From Glaciimonas soli (GTDB lineage Bacteria > Pseudomonadota > Gammaproteobacteria > Burkholderiales > Burkholderiaceae_D): a stretch of DNA of 64,000 nucleotides. Position numbers and translations under genes: made by a program. The notes under the pieces were generated by a model. The model did not search any database. It worked only from the letters and a program-made list of their open reading frames with translations, and was not told where the DNA came from. Of this stretch, positions 1-11,073 are shown piece after piece. Location: assembly GCF_009497155.1 (NCBI RefSeq), contig NZ_WINI01000009.1:223759-287758 (forward strand). Direction: 5' to 3'. The first letter of the stretch is position 1; every line of letters starts with the position of its first letter.

Positions 1-5
1 AACTA

Positions 6-1328
6 ATGCCGCAATTAGTAAGGAATTCGCGCAGATCGGAACAGCAAAACACCATCCGACGACTGGCATCCCAAACATGGATTAAAACCGATATCGGAAG
101 GTGCTTGCGCTTTTCCGATCCGTTTTCCTTTCTGTTATTGACTTTATTCTGTATCAGCGTCAATGCGACACCGACTTATACCGCGTTGCCCGCACCCGCC
201 GGTAAGCCGAATGATCCGGCGGCCTTAGTGGCACTCGGTCGCCAATTATTTTTTGACCCGCGTTTATCCGAACCGCGCGGTACTAGCTGCGCCAGTTGTC
301 ATGCACCTGACAAAGCTTTTTCCGGCAACCACGGTTCAGGCATCGGCGTTGCACTCGGCAGTCGCCCCGCCAGTTTAGGCACCCGCAACACACCTTCCGT
401 TTTGTATCTGCGTTTTACACCGCCACGTTTTTTCTATGAAAGTGACGACGATCTTGTGCCGACACCTTACGGTGGTTTCTTTTGGGATGGTCGGGCTGAC
501 ACCTTGGCTGAGCAAGCCTTGGGGCCGTTGTTTAATCCGTCAGAAATGAACAATAAGGATGCGCATCAATTCAGTCGCAAACTGCAGCAAGGTTATCGCG
601 CAAGCATGCAGCAGCAATTTGGTGCGACGATATTTGATCAGCCCGCGCTGGCAACAAAAGCCGCTACCAGCGCGTTGCAAGCATTTTTGCGCAGCGATGA
701 AATGACGCCATTCAGCTCTAAATATGATGCTTACATCCGCGGACTAGGTACGCTCAACGCGGCAGAAATGCGCGGACTGCGTTTATTCAGGAATCCAGAC
801 AAAGGAAATTGTGCATCGTGCCATCAGTTCAATGACACCTCCAGTAATCCGGCACGTTCCATGTTTACCGATTTCAGTTATGACGCCGTAGCCGTGCCAC
901 GCAACCGCTTGATTCCCGCCAATCGCAACCCGAAAAATTACGATATCGGCTTATGCCAGACTGCCGCCACCCTGCACTGGCCGGATAGTACGCAATGGTG
1001 CGGTTATTTCAAGACGCCAAGCTTACGCAACGTCGCCGCGCGTGAAAGCTATATGCACAACGGCGTGTTTACCTCATTGCGCGACGTCGTGGCTTTTTAT
1101 GCGACACGCTCCACCAGGCCGACAGACTGGTACAAAAATAAAGTGGGAGAAAAATTCGACGACGTGCCCGCAGAATATAGTGACAATATCAACGTCAACG
1201 CCCTTCCCTATAATCGCCCCATCGGTGCGACGCCCGCGTTGAGCGACAGTGAGATCGACGACTTAGTGGTGTTTTTGAAAACCTTGACGGATGCGCCTTA
1301 TCTCAAAGCAGCCCAAAACCGAAAATAA
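6..1328 (+). CDS. Di-heme cytochrome c peroxidase / MauG-family protein
   Basis: Exported di-heme c-type cytochrome of the CcpA/MauG family, which reduces peroxide or oxidises protein substrates in the periplasm. Two CxxCH haem-binding motifs are visible, CASCH near residues 95-99 and 269-273, spaced as in the family's N- and C-terminal haem domains. The segment WDGRADTLAEQALGPLFNP is typical of the family. A hydrophobic stretch at about residues 41-52 looks like a signal peptide, preceded by an unusually long 40-residue leader, so the true start may be an internal alternative codon; the frame is also open to the window edge. A paralogue lies at 16742-18022. No dedicated partner gene is adjacent. 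The substrate cannot be told from sequence. Confidence 0.85.
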   Translation: MPQLVRNSRRSEQQNTIRRLASQTWIKTDIGRCLRFSDPFSFLLLTLFCISVNATPTYTALPAPAGKPNDPAALVALGRQLFFDPRLSEPRGTSCASCHAPDKAFSGNHGSGIGVALGSRPASLGTRNTPSVLYLRFTPPRFFYESDDDLVPTPYGGFFWDGRADTLAEQALGPLFNPSEMNNKDAHQFSRKLQQGYRASMQQQFGATIFDQPALATKAATSALQAFLRSDEMTPFSSKYDAYIRGLGTLNAAEMRGLRLFRNPDKGNCASCHQFNDTSSNPARSMFTDFSYDAVAVPRNRLIPANRNPKNYDIGLCQTAATLHWPDSTQWCGYFKTPSLRNVAARESYMHNGVFTSLRDVVAFYATRSTRPTDWYKNKVGEKFDDVPAEYSDNINVNALPYNRPIGATPALSDSEIDDLVVFLKTLTDAPYLKAAQNRK

Positions 1329-1344
1329 TAACTGCAGTTGAAAT

Positions 1345-2010
1345 TTACTGTGGCGCAGCGGCAGATGATGAAGGTACCAGGCCAATTTCAATCGCATATT
1401 TGAACAACTCGGCATCATTCTTGATGCCGAGTTTTCTCATGGCGTTGGTTTTGTGGCCACTGACTGTTTGCTTGCTACGATGCTGCTGCGCGGCGATTGC
1501 ATTAACAGTCATCCCGGAAACGAATAAGCGTACAACTTCCGCCTCGCTCTGCGAGAGCGTTGGCAGGCTATCAGGTGCTTCCTGTGTTTGCATGAGCCGG
1601 GTAATAATCGGAGAAAAATATCGACCGCCGCTATAGGCGGCGTGAATCGCGGGGATCAAACAACTGGGATCATCAGCCTTGCTGAGAATGCAGACTACCC
1701 CCTGCGCCAACAAGGTGCGTAGAACTACGGGATTATCCATCATCGTCATCACACCGATTTTGAGATCAGGATAATGCCTGCCTAGATATGTCAACATCGC
1801 GAGCCCATCGGAGAATTCGCCTTTAGGCATTACATAATCAGTGATCAATACATCACACGGCGTCTGCTTGAGCACGGCTATCAGAGAAGTGGCATCCTGA
1901 GCACTGCCAACCAACTCTATCGTAGGTGCAGCAGCCAGTGCTTGTATGACGCCTAGCAAAAAAGCCGGGTGATCATCAGCGATGACGACGCGAATGGTAA
2001 ATGTACGCAT
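1345..2010 (-). CDS. RcsB-like LuxR/NarL-type response regulator
   Basis: DNA-binding response regulator of 221 residues. The N-terminal receiver has the acidic pair D12-D13, phospho-acceptor D58 in the context LITDYVMP, and K111. The C-terminal LuxR-type helix-turn-helix begins at LSQSEAEVVRLF and includes SKQTVSGHKTNAMRKLGI. The DYVMP-x-GEFSDG segment and the HTH resemble enterobacterial RcsB more than ordinary NarL members. The frame could start upstream at a GTG (2043), but the ATG at 2010 has a GAGG motif at good spacing. It lies beside a YadA-like adhesin gene (same strand) and close to a hybrid kinase ending in an HPt domain, the usual donor for such a regulator, so the three probably form one phosphorelay module. 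That link is inference from position. Confidence 0.9.
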   Translation of the reverse strand: MRTFTIRVVIADDHPAFLLGVIQALAAAPTIELVGSAQDATSLIAVLKQTPCDVLITDYVMPKGEFSDGLAMLTYLGRHYPDLKIGVMTMMDNPVVLRTLLAQGVVCILSKADDPSCLIPAIHAAYSGGRYFSPIITRLMQTQEAPDSLPTLSQSEAEVVRLFVSGMTVNAIAAQQHRSKQTVSGHKTNAMRKLGIKNDAELFKYAIEIGLVPSSSAAAPQ

Positions 2011-2076
2011 TTTTTCGCCCTCAATACTCATGCTAAAGACCACTTTAGCACATGATCCTTAAGCGCAAAATCAAGC

Positions 2077-3240
2077 TCAAAACTCGTAGCCTACCTGCGA
2101 CCGTAATCCGACATCACCAGTATTCGTCACGGACACAGCGGCATTGCCTAACCAATGACCATTGCGCGATCGATGGATAACACTTGCTGCCAACGCGCTG
2201 CCACCCATATAAGTCGCGGTACCGGTAGCCACCACGGTACGGCCAGGTCCCGATGGCGTGAAATTCGGCATCGCCATCGCTGCCGCTACACCAGCATAGG
2301 CATTTTTCGCAACCGTGTCGATAGCGCGCTGCGCATCGTTGAAGCGCTGATCGGTGTAAGCATTCGCCTGCGCTTTGGCCTGCGTCACTTGCGCGTTTGT
2401 GTAGTCGTTTGCTTGTGTTACCTGAGTATCCGTATACGTGTTGGCCTGTTTCAAACCCTGCTCCATCGCAGTACTGATTTGTTCTGGCACGTGATTGTCA
2501 TTGTTCACATTCGCACCATTGTCAGAGACTGGATTGGCATTCAGATTCTTGTTATTTTCAACAATCGTGACGCGTCCGTCCAGATTGCTCACCTGATTCT
2601 GAAGCTGATCCCGCAAACCGATAAGCTGACCATAATTAGCTGCATCCGTATTTTCCACACCTGCTGCCACATTGGTAATCTGACGCTGCCAAGTGCTGTT
2701 ACCAACCGATATCGTATTGGCGCGCGTTGCTTCTGAGTTTGCGCCTAAAGCTACCGCATAGCTCGCATTTTCAGCCACCGATGAGAACGCCCCAAGCGCC
2801 ATACTGCGCGTAGCAGAACTACTGACGACAGTATCGCTACCCATAGCAATACCAAACCATGATGCGGCTTCGCTGCCGACACCATAGGCCATGGATTCAA
2901 TCCCGAGCGATCTCGCATTGTTACCTATCGCTATGGAATTCTGACCTAGCGCCTGCGAATGCGTAGCTATGGCAGTTGCACCGTTGTTAGCTTGAGCATC
3001 ATGACCGAGCGCAACCGAATAATCTCCCCGCGCCAGGGCGTTGAAACCGATAGCAATTGCACCAAAGCGAGCTTGCGCGCCGTCACCGACCTCTACTGCC
3101 TCATTCGTCTGCGCATCAGCATCAGATGCCAAGATGACGCCCCACAACCCGACCGCGAGCATCAATGCCGCCACTGGCAAGCGTGACTTATTGTTACTAC
3201 CGCCCCCAGCGCTCAAAACGTCGTGATAATCTCTCTTCAT
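2077..3240 (-). CDS. YadA-type trimeric autotransporter adhesin (short)
   Basis: Surface-exposed trimeric autotransporter, 387 residues. After a signal peptide ending near ASDADA, residues about 45-190 carry repeated head motifs of the Hep_Hag/YadA-head kind (AIAIGFNALARGDYSVALG and relatives). A neck-like segment (GVENTDAANYGQL) follows, then a short polar coiled-coil stalk rich in QAN-Y-T repeats, and a C-terminal anchor of about 60 residues ending VGYEF with the terminal aromatic expected of outer-membrane strands. The usual ESPR leader extension is not evident. Start chosen at the ATG at 3240 because a GAAGGAA ribosome site precedes it; a longer frame opens at 3270. It is small for the family, so it would give a short adhesin. 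It sits between a response regulator gene and a divergent sensor kinase gene. Confidence 0.88.
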   Translation of the reverse strand: MKRDYHDVLSAGGGSNNKSRLPVAALMLAVGLWGVILASDADAQTNEAVEVGDGAQARFGAIAIGFNALARGDYSVALGHDAQANNGATAIATHSQALGQNSIAIGNNARSLGIESMAYGVGSEAASWFGIAMGSDTVVSSSATRSMALGAFSSVAENASYAVALGANSEATRANTISVGNSTWQRQITNVAAGVENTDAANYGQLIGLRDQLQNQVSNLDGRVTIVENNKNLNANPVSDNGANVNNDNHVPEQISTAMEQGLKQANTYTDTQVTQANDYTNAQVTQAKAQANAYTDQRFNDAQRAIDTVAKNAYAGVAAAMAMPNFTPSGPGRTVVATGTATYMGGSALAASVIHRSRNGHWLGNAAVSVTNTGDVGLRSQVGYEF

Positions 3241-3353
3241 GCTGCATTTCCTTCTGATAATTGCGTACAAGAGGAGCAGAATAAACGCTGCAATAACAGC
3301 TGTGAACCAGACCAGTACGGATCTAACGGGCTATTTTTTGAACGAGAGACTGT

Positions 3354-6300
3354 ATGTCATTGCAACAACCTACCTCACCGCAATCAACTGCGGCCGACAA
3401 CAGCGCTAGCAAAAAGAACAGCGACCTGACCTTGCTCGGTCGCTATCAGCGCAATCTGCTGTTTGGAGGCGGCATCGTGCTGTCGCTGGTGATTATGGTG
3501 ATTGCAGCGATGTCGGCGTGGACACGCAGCAAGGATTACATCGCCGAAGGACGGTCAGTGTTTTTATCTCATCAGGCGCTGCTGCGGGTTGAAATCGAAA
3601 CCAAGCAGGCGGCGTTACAGCACGATGTGATCAACGCAGAAATGCTGTGGAGTGATCATAGGCTACCGAGTGAAAATTTGGTCCGGCAATTCGCTGCACA
3701 GCATGGCCGCATCGAAATACGCGCCAGCGATAAGGTTGATCCCCAATTGGCATTAGCTGTGCTGACACCAGATCATCAGGCACAAGCATACGCAGAATAT
3801 CTGGCACTGACCGAACAACAGGCCTACGTCACCAGCACCACCGCGATACAGCGCGCTCGCCCGACTACAGGTTATTACTACAACCCCGAGCACACTTATA
3901 TCGCGATCTCCCCGACTCCTAAAGCGAACAATCCCATCATTGCACTTGACGCGCAAAACACTGCTGATCTGATCAAACGTCTGGCGATTAATGTCGGTGA
4001 TCTGCAAAATCCTGTTGTTGCCGCACACTTGCGTACTAGTCGCAACGTCGTCTGGTTACCACCCGGCATTGGACCTCTGACCGGCAATGAAGTGATTAAA
4101 CTGGCGCAACCGGCATTCGAAGGCGACAAGCCTTTTATGGTATTTGTCAGTGATTTTCCGGCCAGCATATTGCGTAACCATCTGAGTGAAGACACTTACG
4201 ATGGTGAATTTGTGATCCTTGATCAACATGGTGTTGTAGTACTGAAAAGCTCGAAATCCGGTGCTGCCGACGATCCGCTCGTGCGCAAATTAATCGCTTC
4301 AGGCGACTGGCGAGCCGGCTTTAAAAAACTGAGCGAACACTATGACGATGGCATTTTTTCGGTGTCGGATCGATTGCCGTTAACCGGTTGGGTACTGAGT
4401 TATGCTTTTTCATGGCGCACTATTTTGACCGCTCTATGGCCGCAGCTGGTATTTGTGATCAGCATGATGCTGTTGATGCTGGCATTCTTATGGGGTTTCG
4501 TGATCGCTTTCGATCGCCGGATATTCATGCCGGTTTTCTTGCGCTCGCAACGCACTTTTGAAAGCGAAAACCTGAACCGGACCATCATCGCAGCCGCCCC
4601 GGTGGGATTGAGTCTGTTGTCTGCTGTCGATGGTGAAGTTTTGCTGCAAAACGAGGTGATGCGTGCCTATGACAGCAAGGCTGGCGGCATACCGTTGCAT
4701 GCCCGCTTCATGGATGTTTATCGCGCTAACGCAAAGTCTTACTTCGATGAAGAGACGCCTGTATTATTGGAGCACGAACTGACAATAGCGCTGGCCGATG
4801 CTGACCAAACGCATTTGCTGGCAAAAGTCATACAGACCAAATATCAAGGTCGCGACGTATTGCTATGCACTTTCTCTGATATCACTGCCCGCCAGAAAAT
4901 TGAACAAAAACTGGAAGAAGCACGACAAGCAGCAGATGCTGCCAATAGTGCAAAATCCACTTTTCTGGCAACCATGAGCCACGAAATTCGCACCCCACTC
5001 AATGCCATGCTCGGCAGTCTGGAATTGCTGGCACGCTCACCTTTATCTGCAATACAAACCAAGTGGATAGGGATCGTCAACATGACGTCGGATTCTTTAC
5101 TCAATGTCATTAGCGACATTCTGGATTTTTCCAAAGTTGAATCCGGACAAATGAGCCTTGAGCAATGTTCTTTCGATCTGGCCGCTACGATGCAGCAGGT
5201 CGTCGCTATCTTTGCGCCAATGGCCGACAGCAAAAATATCTATCTTCATTTATCCATCACACCTGAGATCGCCCGCCACTATCGCGGTGACCCGGCGCGA
5301 TTGCAGCAAATTGTCTCTAATCTGGTGAGCAACGCCATCAAGTTCACCGCAACTGGCGGGGTCGATATTCATGTCCTCGCAACACCGACACCAGCTGAGA
5401 ATGACCTTGCAAACGTCACCATTCTCGTCAGCGATACAGGCATCGGTATTTCCCCGGCCTCGTTAGGAAAAATATTTGATGCTTATACTCAGGCAGATAC
5501 CTCAATCCACCGTCGATTTGGTGGCACCGGTCTTGGTTTGCCGCTATGCCGACGCTTAACTACACTGATGGGCGGCACCATCACTGTAGCCAGTACACCT
5601 GGTATCGGCAGTACATTTACGGTCAACTTGCCGCTTCCTGTCGAAAGCGATGTGACGTTAATAGCCTCCCCACTTGCTGACGGCAGCGGCATTCGCAATG
5701 CAGATGAGAATTCAGCCATCCGCGTGCTGGTCGCGGAAGATCATCCCGCCAATCGAATGGTGCTGCAGGATCAACTCGATACCTTGGGTTATCAAGCAGA
5801 TATTGTAAAAAACGGCCGCGCAGCATTACGTGCATTTGGAGAAAAGCCATACGATATTGTGCTGACCGATCTGGGTATGCCAGTCATGGATGGCTACACA
5901 CTGGCAGCCTGTTTGCGCGATCAGCATACCACCGTCCCGGTGGTGGCCATGACCGCCTATACCACTGCTGATGAGCATAGGCGCTGCGTGGAAACCGGTA
6001 TTATTGATATCGCGCTCAAACCATTGTCGATGGCATCACTTGATCAGATACTACGTAAATATGCTGGTCATGCTGGCCGCATAACTTCAATCCCCAAAGA
6101 AATAACTAATAATTTCGCCGAACAATCTCAACCTCTGAGCCAACATGTACGTGCAGTGCTTAATCTGGCGACCATGCAATCGCTAACGTTAATCCAGAAT
6201 GCCATCACAGAAGGCGATACAGAAACGGTATTGATGCAATTGCACTCCATCAACGGCGGCTTGATCATGGCAGGCGAATTATCTGTTGCCGCCGAATCCG

Positions 6301-6404
6301 CACGCTTGGAACAATCTGTCCGCGAAGCTGGGTTGGAGCTTATAAAGTCCGAATGGGCGACCTTTGAAGCCTTGGTTTGCGACACTCTTGAAATTAACAA
6401 ATAA
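3354..6404 (+). CDS. Hybrid sensor histidine kinase with receiver and HPt domains (RcsC/BvgS-like)
   Basis: Inner-membrane tripartite sensor kinase of 1016 residues. A first TM segment lies near residues 36-54, then a periplasmic sensor region of roughly 310 residues with no domain I recognise, and a second TM near 360-385. A PAS-like linker is followed by the dimerisation domain with phospho-accepting H543 (SHEIRTPLN). The ATPase domain shows the N box (SNAIKFT), SDTGIGIS and FGGTGLGL. A receiver domain carries D839 (LTDLGMP), and a C-terminal HPt-like module has a candidate H964 (LHSINGGLIMAGE). This His-Asp-His layout calls for a final receiver, and the RcsB-like regulator at 1345-2010 fits. 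It is divergent from the adhesin gene. The signal sensed is unknown. Confidence 0.9.
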   Translation: MSLQQPTSPQSTAADNSASKKNSDLTLLGRYQRNLLFGGGIVLSLVIMVIAAMSAWTRSKDYIAEGRSVFLSHQALLRVEIETKQAALQHDVINAEMLWSDHRLPSENLVRQFAAQHGRIEIRASDKVDPQLALAVLTPDHQAQAYAEYLALTEQQAYVTSTTAIQRARPTTGYYYNPEHTYIAISPTPKANNPIIALDAQNTADLIKRLAINVGDLQNPVVAAHLRTSRNVVWLPPGIGPLTGNEVIKLAQPAFEGDKPFMVFVSDFPASILRNHLSEDTYDGEFVILDQHGVVVLKSSKSGAADDPLVRKLIASGDWRAGFKKLSEHYDDGIFSVSDRLPLTGWVLSYAFSWRTILTALWPQLVFVISMMLLMLAFLWGFVIAFDRRIFMPVFLRSQRTFESENLNRTIIAAAPVGLSLLSAVDGEVLLQNEVMRAYDSKAGGIPLHARFMDVYRANAKSYFDEETPVLLEHELTIALADADQTHLLAKVIQTKYQGRDVLLCTFSDITARQKIEQKLEEARQAADAANSAKSTFLATMSHEIRTPLNAMLGSLELLARSPLSAIQTKWIGIVNMTSDSLLNVISDILDFSKVESGQMSLEQCSFDLAATMQQVVAIFAPMADSKNIYLHLSITPEIARHYRGDPARLQQIVSNLVSNAIKFTATGGVDIHVLATPTPAENDLANVTILVSDTGIGISPASLGKIFDAYTQADTSIHRRFGGTGLGLPLCRRLTTLMGGTITVASTPGIGSTFTVNLPLPVESDVTLIASPLADGSGIRNADENSAIRVLVAEDHPANRMVLQDQLDTLGYQADIVKNGRAALRAFGEKPYDIVLTDLGMPVMDGYTLAACLRDQHTTVPVVAMTAYTTADEHRRCVETGIIDIALKPLSMASLDQILRKYAGHAGRITSIPKEITNNFAEQSQPLSQHVRAVLNLATMQSLTLIQNAITEGDTETVLMQLHSINGGLIMAGELSVAAESARLEQSVREAGLELIKSEWATFEALVCDTLEINK

Positions 6405-6487
6405 TCAATTACGCACGTCATGTCTCTAGATTTGCCTCATAACAGTGCCTTTCTCATAACATAAACATCGCTTTAAAATATCCGCCC

Positions 6488-6516
6488 TTGAAATATCGCC
6501 TAAGCATCCCTATACT
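6488..6516 (+). promoter_or_regulatory. groESL promoter (sigma70-like, overlapping a sigma32-like site)
   Basis: TTGAAA at 6488-6493 and TATACT at 6511-6516 are separated by 17 bases, a near-consensus sigma70 promoter. The same stretch also reads CTTGAAA (6487) followed by CCCTATAC, close to the heat-shock sigma32 pattern, so dual control is possible. The CIRCE operator begins at the last base of the -10 element. Confidence 0.75.
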
Positions 6517-6542
6517 TAGCACTCGTCAGGTGAGAGTGCTAA
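6516..6542 (+). promoter_or_regulatory. CIRCE operator (HrcA-binding site)
   Basis: Perfect CIRCE element: TTAGCACTC (6516-6524), a 9-base spacer, and GAGTGCTAA (6534-6542). CIRCE is the established operator of the heat-shock repressor HrcA and normally precedes groESL. It lies at the expected start of transcription and so should block the promoter directly. No hrcA gene is in the window. Confidence 0.95.
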
Positions 6543-6679
6543 TAACCTCACCTAGTCACGTTTTCTGTGCGGCAGCAATCGGGGGGTCTACTCGATGCCA
6601 AACAAATCGAGGCTCACCCTGTTTGCAACGCACTATTGTTTGCAACAACCATAACTTGTTGAATTTAAAGGAGTTACTC

Positions 6680-6976
6680 ATGAGTCATAATCTTCGTCCT
6701 TTGCATGATCGCGTCATCGTTAAGCGTCTTGATGTAGAAACTAAAACTGCATCCGGTATCGTATTGCCAGAAGCTGCAGCTGAAAAACCAGATCAAGGCG
6801 AAGTATTGGCTATTGGTACTGGCAAAATTATTGACGGCAAATTGCATCCGCTGGATGTCAAAGTTGGCGATCGCGTTTTGTTCGGCAAATATGCTGGTCA
6901 ATCAGTCAAAATCGACGGCCAAGAATTACTGGTTATGCGTGAAGAAGATTTGTTTGCGGTTGTTGACGGCAAATAA
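6680..6976 (+). CDS. groES: Co-chaperonin GroES (Hsp10)
   Basis: 98-residue heptameric lid of the GroEL chaperonin, cytoplasmic. The N-terminus ([15 protein letters not shown]), the mobile-loop region ([15 protein letters not shown]) and the C-terminal [11 protein letters not shown] are diagnostic. The frame is open upstream to 6488, but the start is the ATG at 6680, preceded by AAAGGAG at 6667-6673. The leader carries a sigma70-like promoter and the CIRCE operator. groEL follows 70 bases downstream, and the two are expected to be co-transcribed. Confidence 0.98.
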   Translation: MSHNLRPLHDRVIVKRLDVETKTASGIVLPEAAAEKPDQGEVLAIGTGKIIDGKLHPLDVKVGDRVLFGKYAGQSVKIDGQELLVMREEDLFAVVDGK

Positions 6977-7001
6977 TTCATTTCACCGATCGCGAATTTA
7001 A

Positions 7002-8702
<1,701 letters not shown>

Positions 8703-8781
8703 TAAATTGATCGTGCAGAATCACCGCACGATCACACCGCACTGTCTAGGCATCTTTTTTTATTGATGTCTGATATTTGCG

Positions 8782-8811
8782 AAAAAAGCCCGCAGCAATG
8801 CGGGCTTTTTT
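8782..8811 (+). terminator. Intrinsic terminator of groESL
   Basis: GCCCGCA stem, GCAA loop and TGCGGGC stem, followed by a run of T and preceded by a run of A, 80 bases after the groEL stop. Confidence 0.9.
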
Positions 8812-8941
8812 ATTGCTGGAATAGTTATCAAAAATTTATTAAGCAAATAAGATAGCGCTATCTGTTAGAATATTTCAGCTTGGCAACACGATCACTTGTC
8901 ATTTCCATTCAGGGCGCTTAGACGAACCAAAGGGGGGTGTG

Positions 8942-9541
8942 ATGAACAAACGCATGCAGGTTTCTCTCATGGTGTGGTGTTTAGCCGTTGTTTTGCAGCC
9001 CCTGCAGGGGTTCGCGCAGGAAAATATAGCCGCTGCCTCGACTGCTATCGTCCCGCACACTTCCTCTGAGCGAGATGGTCAACACGATTTTGACTTCGAG
9101 ATAGGCACTTGGAAAATTCACCTGTCACGCCTTCTCCACCCCTTAACCGGATCGACATCCTGGGTACAATTTGACGGTACTTCCACCACTAGGAAAGTGT
9201 GGAATGGACTCGCTAATATTGAGGAGTTTGAAACCGATAGCCCAACCGGCCACATCGAAGGTTTGACTCTGCGCCTATACAATCCGCAATCGCATCAGTG
9301 GAGCCTGTATTGGGCCAACAGCAGAAATGGCGCTATGGGCGGCCCACCCAACGTCGGTGAGTTCAACAATGGACGCGGCGAATTTTACTCCCAAGATACC
9401 TTTAATGACAAAACTATCCTGGTTCGGTATGTCTGGTCGAACATTACGGCCAATTCGGCGCACTTTGAACAAGCATTCTCAGCTGATGGCGGCAAGTCCT
9501 GGGAGGTAAACTGGGTTACCGATCAGAAGCGAGTGCAATGA
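8942..9541 (+). CDS. Secreted DUF1579-like protein of unknown function
   Basis: About 199 residues with an N-terminal signal peptide (hydrophobic SLMVWCLAVVLQPLQGFAQ, cleavage near residue 26). The mature part begins with HDFDFEIGTWKIHLSRL, has conserved-looking WNGLANIEEFETDS and ends EAFSADGG-like (FEQAFSADGGKSWEVNW). That pattern matches the DUF1579 family, a small beta-rich domain without an assigned activity. The upstream run AGGGGGG sits immediately before both a GTG (8939) and the ATG (8942); the ATG is preferred for spacing. It is a single gene between the groEL terminator and a convergent MFS gene, with a dispersed repeat just downstream. No enzymatic residues can be assigned. Confidence 0.75.
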   Translation: MNKRMQVSLMVWCLAVVLQPLQGFAQENIAAASTAIVPHTSSERDGQHDFDFEIGTWKIHLSRLLHPLTGSTSWVQFDGTSTTRKVWNGLANIEEFETDSPTGHIEGLTLRLYNPQSHQWSLYWANSRNGAMGGPPNVGEFNNGRGEFYSQDTFNDKTILVRYVWSNITANSAHFEQAFSADGGKSWEVNWVTDQKRVQ

Positions 9542-9598
9542 ATAACAAGCAGCCATGCCTGCTACTTAAAAAAATAGTCACTAAGTAATTCAGAATAA

Positions 9599-9661
9599 CT
9601 GATTTGAAAATATCCGCCGTCATTCCCGCGAACGCGAGGACGACGATAATTTTCAAATCAG
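9599..9661. repeat. Dispersed inverted-end repeat, copy 1
   Basis: Perfect 13-bp inverted ends, CTGATTTGAAAAT (9599-9611) and ATTTTCAAATCAG (9649-9661), flank a core containing GTCATTCCCGCGAACGCG. The same core with related ends recurs near 15.7, 18.1 and 25.5 kb. It lies between convergent genes. Confidence 0.8.
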
Positions 9662-9736
9662 TATTTGATACTACTTAGCATCAAAACTAGCCCCTATCGA
9701 TCAAACATGATCTGGCTCAGCATCAAAAACCCGATG

Positions 9737-10972
9737 CTATCGCCCTCGCATAAACAATATAACGCCACCAATTGCAGCGACGATCTGTGAAATTAACAGG
9801 ATAAAAAAGCCGGATGAAACTTTACCGTAATGCGTCATCACCACGCCCATCAGCACGGGAACGCAAGCTGAGAAAAAATTGCCAACGCCGTTAATCAATC
9901 CATAGGTACTTCCCACCGCAGATCGCTTGGCATAATGTTGTATCAGCGTTGGAATCGCGCTTCCCTGTGCGCCCCAAAATGCATTCGCGGCCAACATGAA
10001 AAAAGCCGTCGCCCAAATTGCTTCGCTGTGAATGATGCCCCAAATACTTAAGGCTGCAGCTATGCCACCAAACACAAACACCAATGGCGCTTTGTATGGT
10101 GGCATTCGATCTAACCACACACCACCGGCATATTTCGCAGCGATGCTGATGATAAAAGGCAAGGACGAAAAAATCCCCATCTGCTTCAGAGAAAAATGCT
10201 TTTCATCGATCAAATATGCCGGTAACCAGGAAGTCGTTCCCCATAAATAACTGAGTGTCGCCATTTCAATCACCATAATCCACATCAGCATCGGCGTTTG
10301 CCACGCAATGACAAAAGTACTCCAGACACGCTGGGCCACCGACGTGTTGGATGTAGTGGATGCGCTAACCTGACTTGGCTGCGATGGCGAAGATCGCTTG
10401 GGCTGAATGAACAATAAAACAAATGACAAACCGATCAGGAGATTCACTGCTGTCAGCACATAAAAAGTGGCATGCCAGCCTAAATGCGTCATCAGCAAAG
10501 TAATCAGCGGAAAGCCAATCGCCAAACCCAAAGAAACACCGATAGCGGTCACTGCATTTGGTTTGCCATATTCATGGTGTGAAAAATGATCGCTGATGTA
10601 CATGGTTTTTAACGAGAACAACGGTCCTTCCGCGATACCCAGCAACGTCCGTGCCATCAGCAGCAATAGTAAGGATCCCGTTAATGGCGAAACCGCCGTA
10701 AGCAAAGCCCAGGCAAGCACGCTCCATATCAATCCCTGGCGATAACCTAATAACGTTTCCAGCCAGGGCGTTAAAAACATGGCCGAAATACCATAACCTA
10801 ACAGGAATACCGTCATCAAAGCACCTTGCCAGCTGCGATCTCCCTGCAAATTGAAATGTGCTAAAAATTCCGGATTGACTAACATGACGGCGACATTTAT
10901 ACGGTCAATATAGGCAATGGTAACAAGCAACAACAAGGTGATGACGCCCCACCAACGATTGGGATTTGACAT
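9737..10972 (-). CDS. MFS transporter, ACS-like (anion:cation symporter type)
   Basis: Inner-membrane carrier of about 411 residues with some 12 hydrophobic segments. The N-terminal IAYIDRINVAVM and the motif ARTLLGIAEGPLFSLK are typical of the ACS branch of the major facilitator superfamily, which takes up organic anions such as sugar acids or aromatic acids. The substrate is not deducible. The start is placed at the ATG at 10972; a slightly longer frame begins at 10996 without a ribosome site. It is transcribed alone, converging on the DUF1579-like gene and divergent from the ECF sigma operon. Confidence 0.85.
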   Translation of the reverse strand: MSNPNRWWGVITLLLLVTIAYIDRINVAVMLVNPEFLAHFNLQGDRSWQGALMTVFLLGYGISAMFLTPWLETLLGYRQGLIWSVLAWALLTAVSPLTGSLLLLLMARTLLGIAEGPLFSLKTMYISDHFSHHEYGKPNAVTAIGVSLGLAIGFPLITLLMTHLGWHATFYVLTAVNLLIGLSFVLLFIQPKRSSPSQPSQVSASTTSNTSVAQRVWSTFVIAWQTPMLMWIMVIEMATLSYLWGTTSWLPAYLIDEKHFSLKQMGIFSSLPFIISIAAKYAGGVWLDRMPPYKAPLVFVFGGIAAALSIWGIIHSEAIWATAFFMLAANAFWGAQGSAIPTLIQHYAKRSAVGSTYGLINGVGNFFSACVPVLMGVVMTHYGKVSSGFFILLISQIVAAIGGVILFMRGR

Positions 10973-11073
10973 AGGATTTCTTTCTGCTTGCATCAATTGA
11001 TGGGACTTGGGAATGCTGATAAATATTGAGGTGTGAAACCAGTAATATTTGCGTCTTTCATGATATCAAAAAT

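Noticed and set aside
2155..2736. 193-codon frame opposite the adhesin gene
   Set aside because: An antisense shadow of the repetitive adhesin coding sequence, rich in Ile/Arg/His; the adhesin on the other strand has clear domains and a signal peptide.
9599..9661. Reading the dispersed repeat as a CRISPR array or simple terminator
   Set aside because: Copies are kilobases apart without spacers, and copies lack T runs on either side; a mobile or REP-like repeat fits better.
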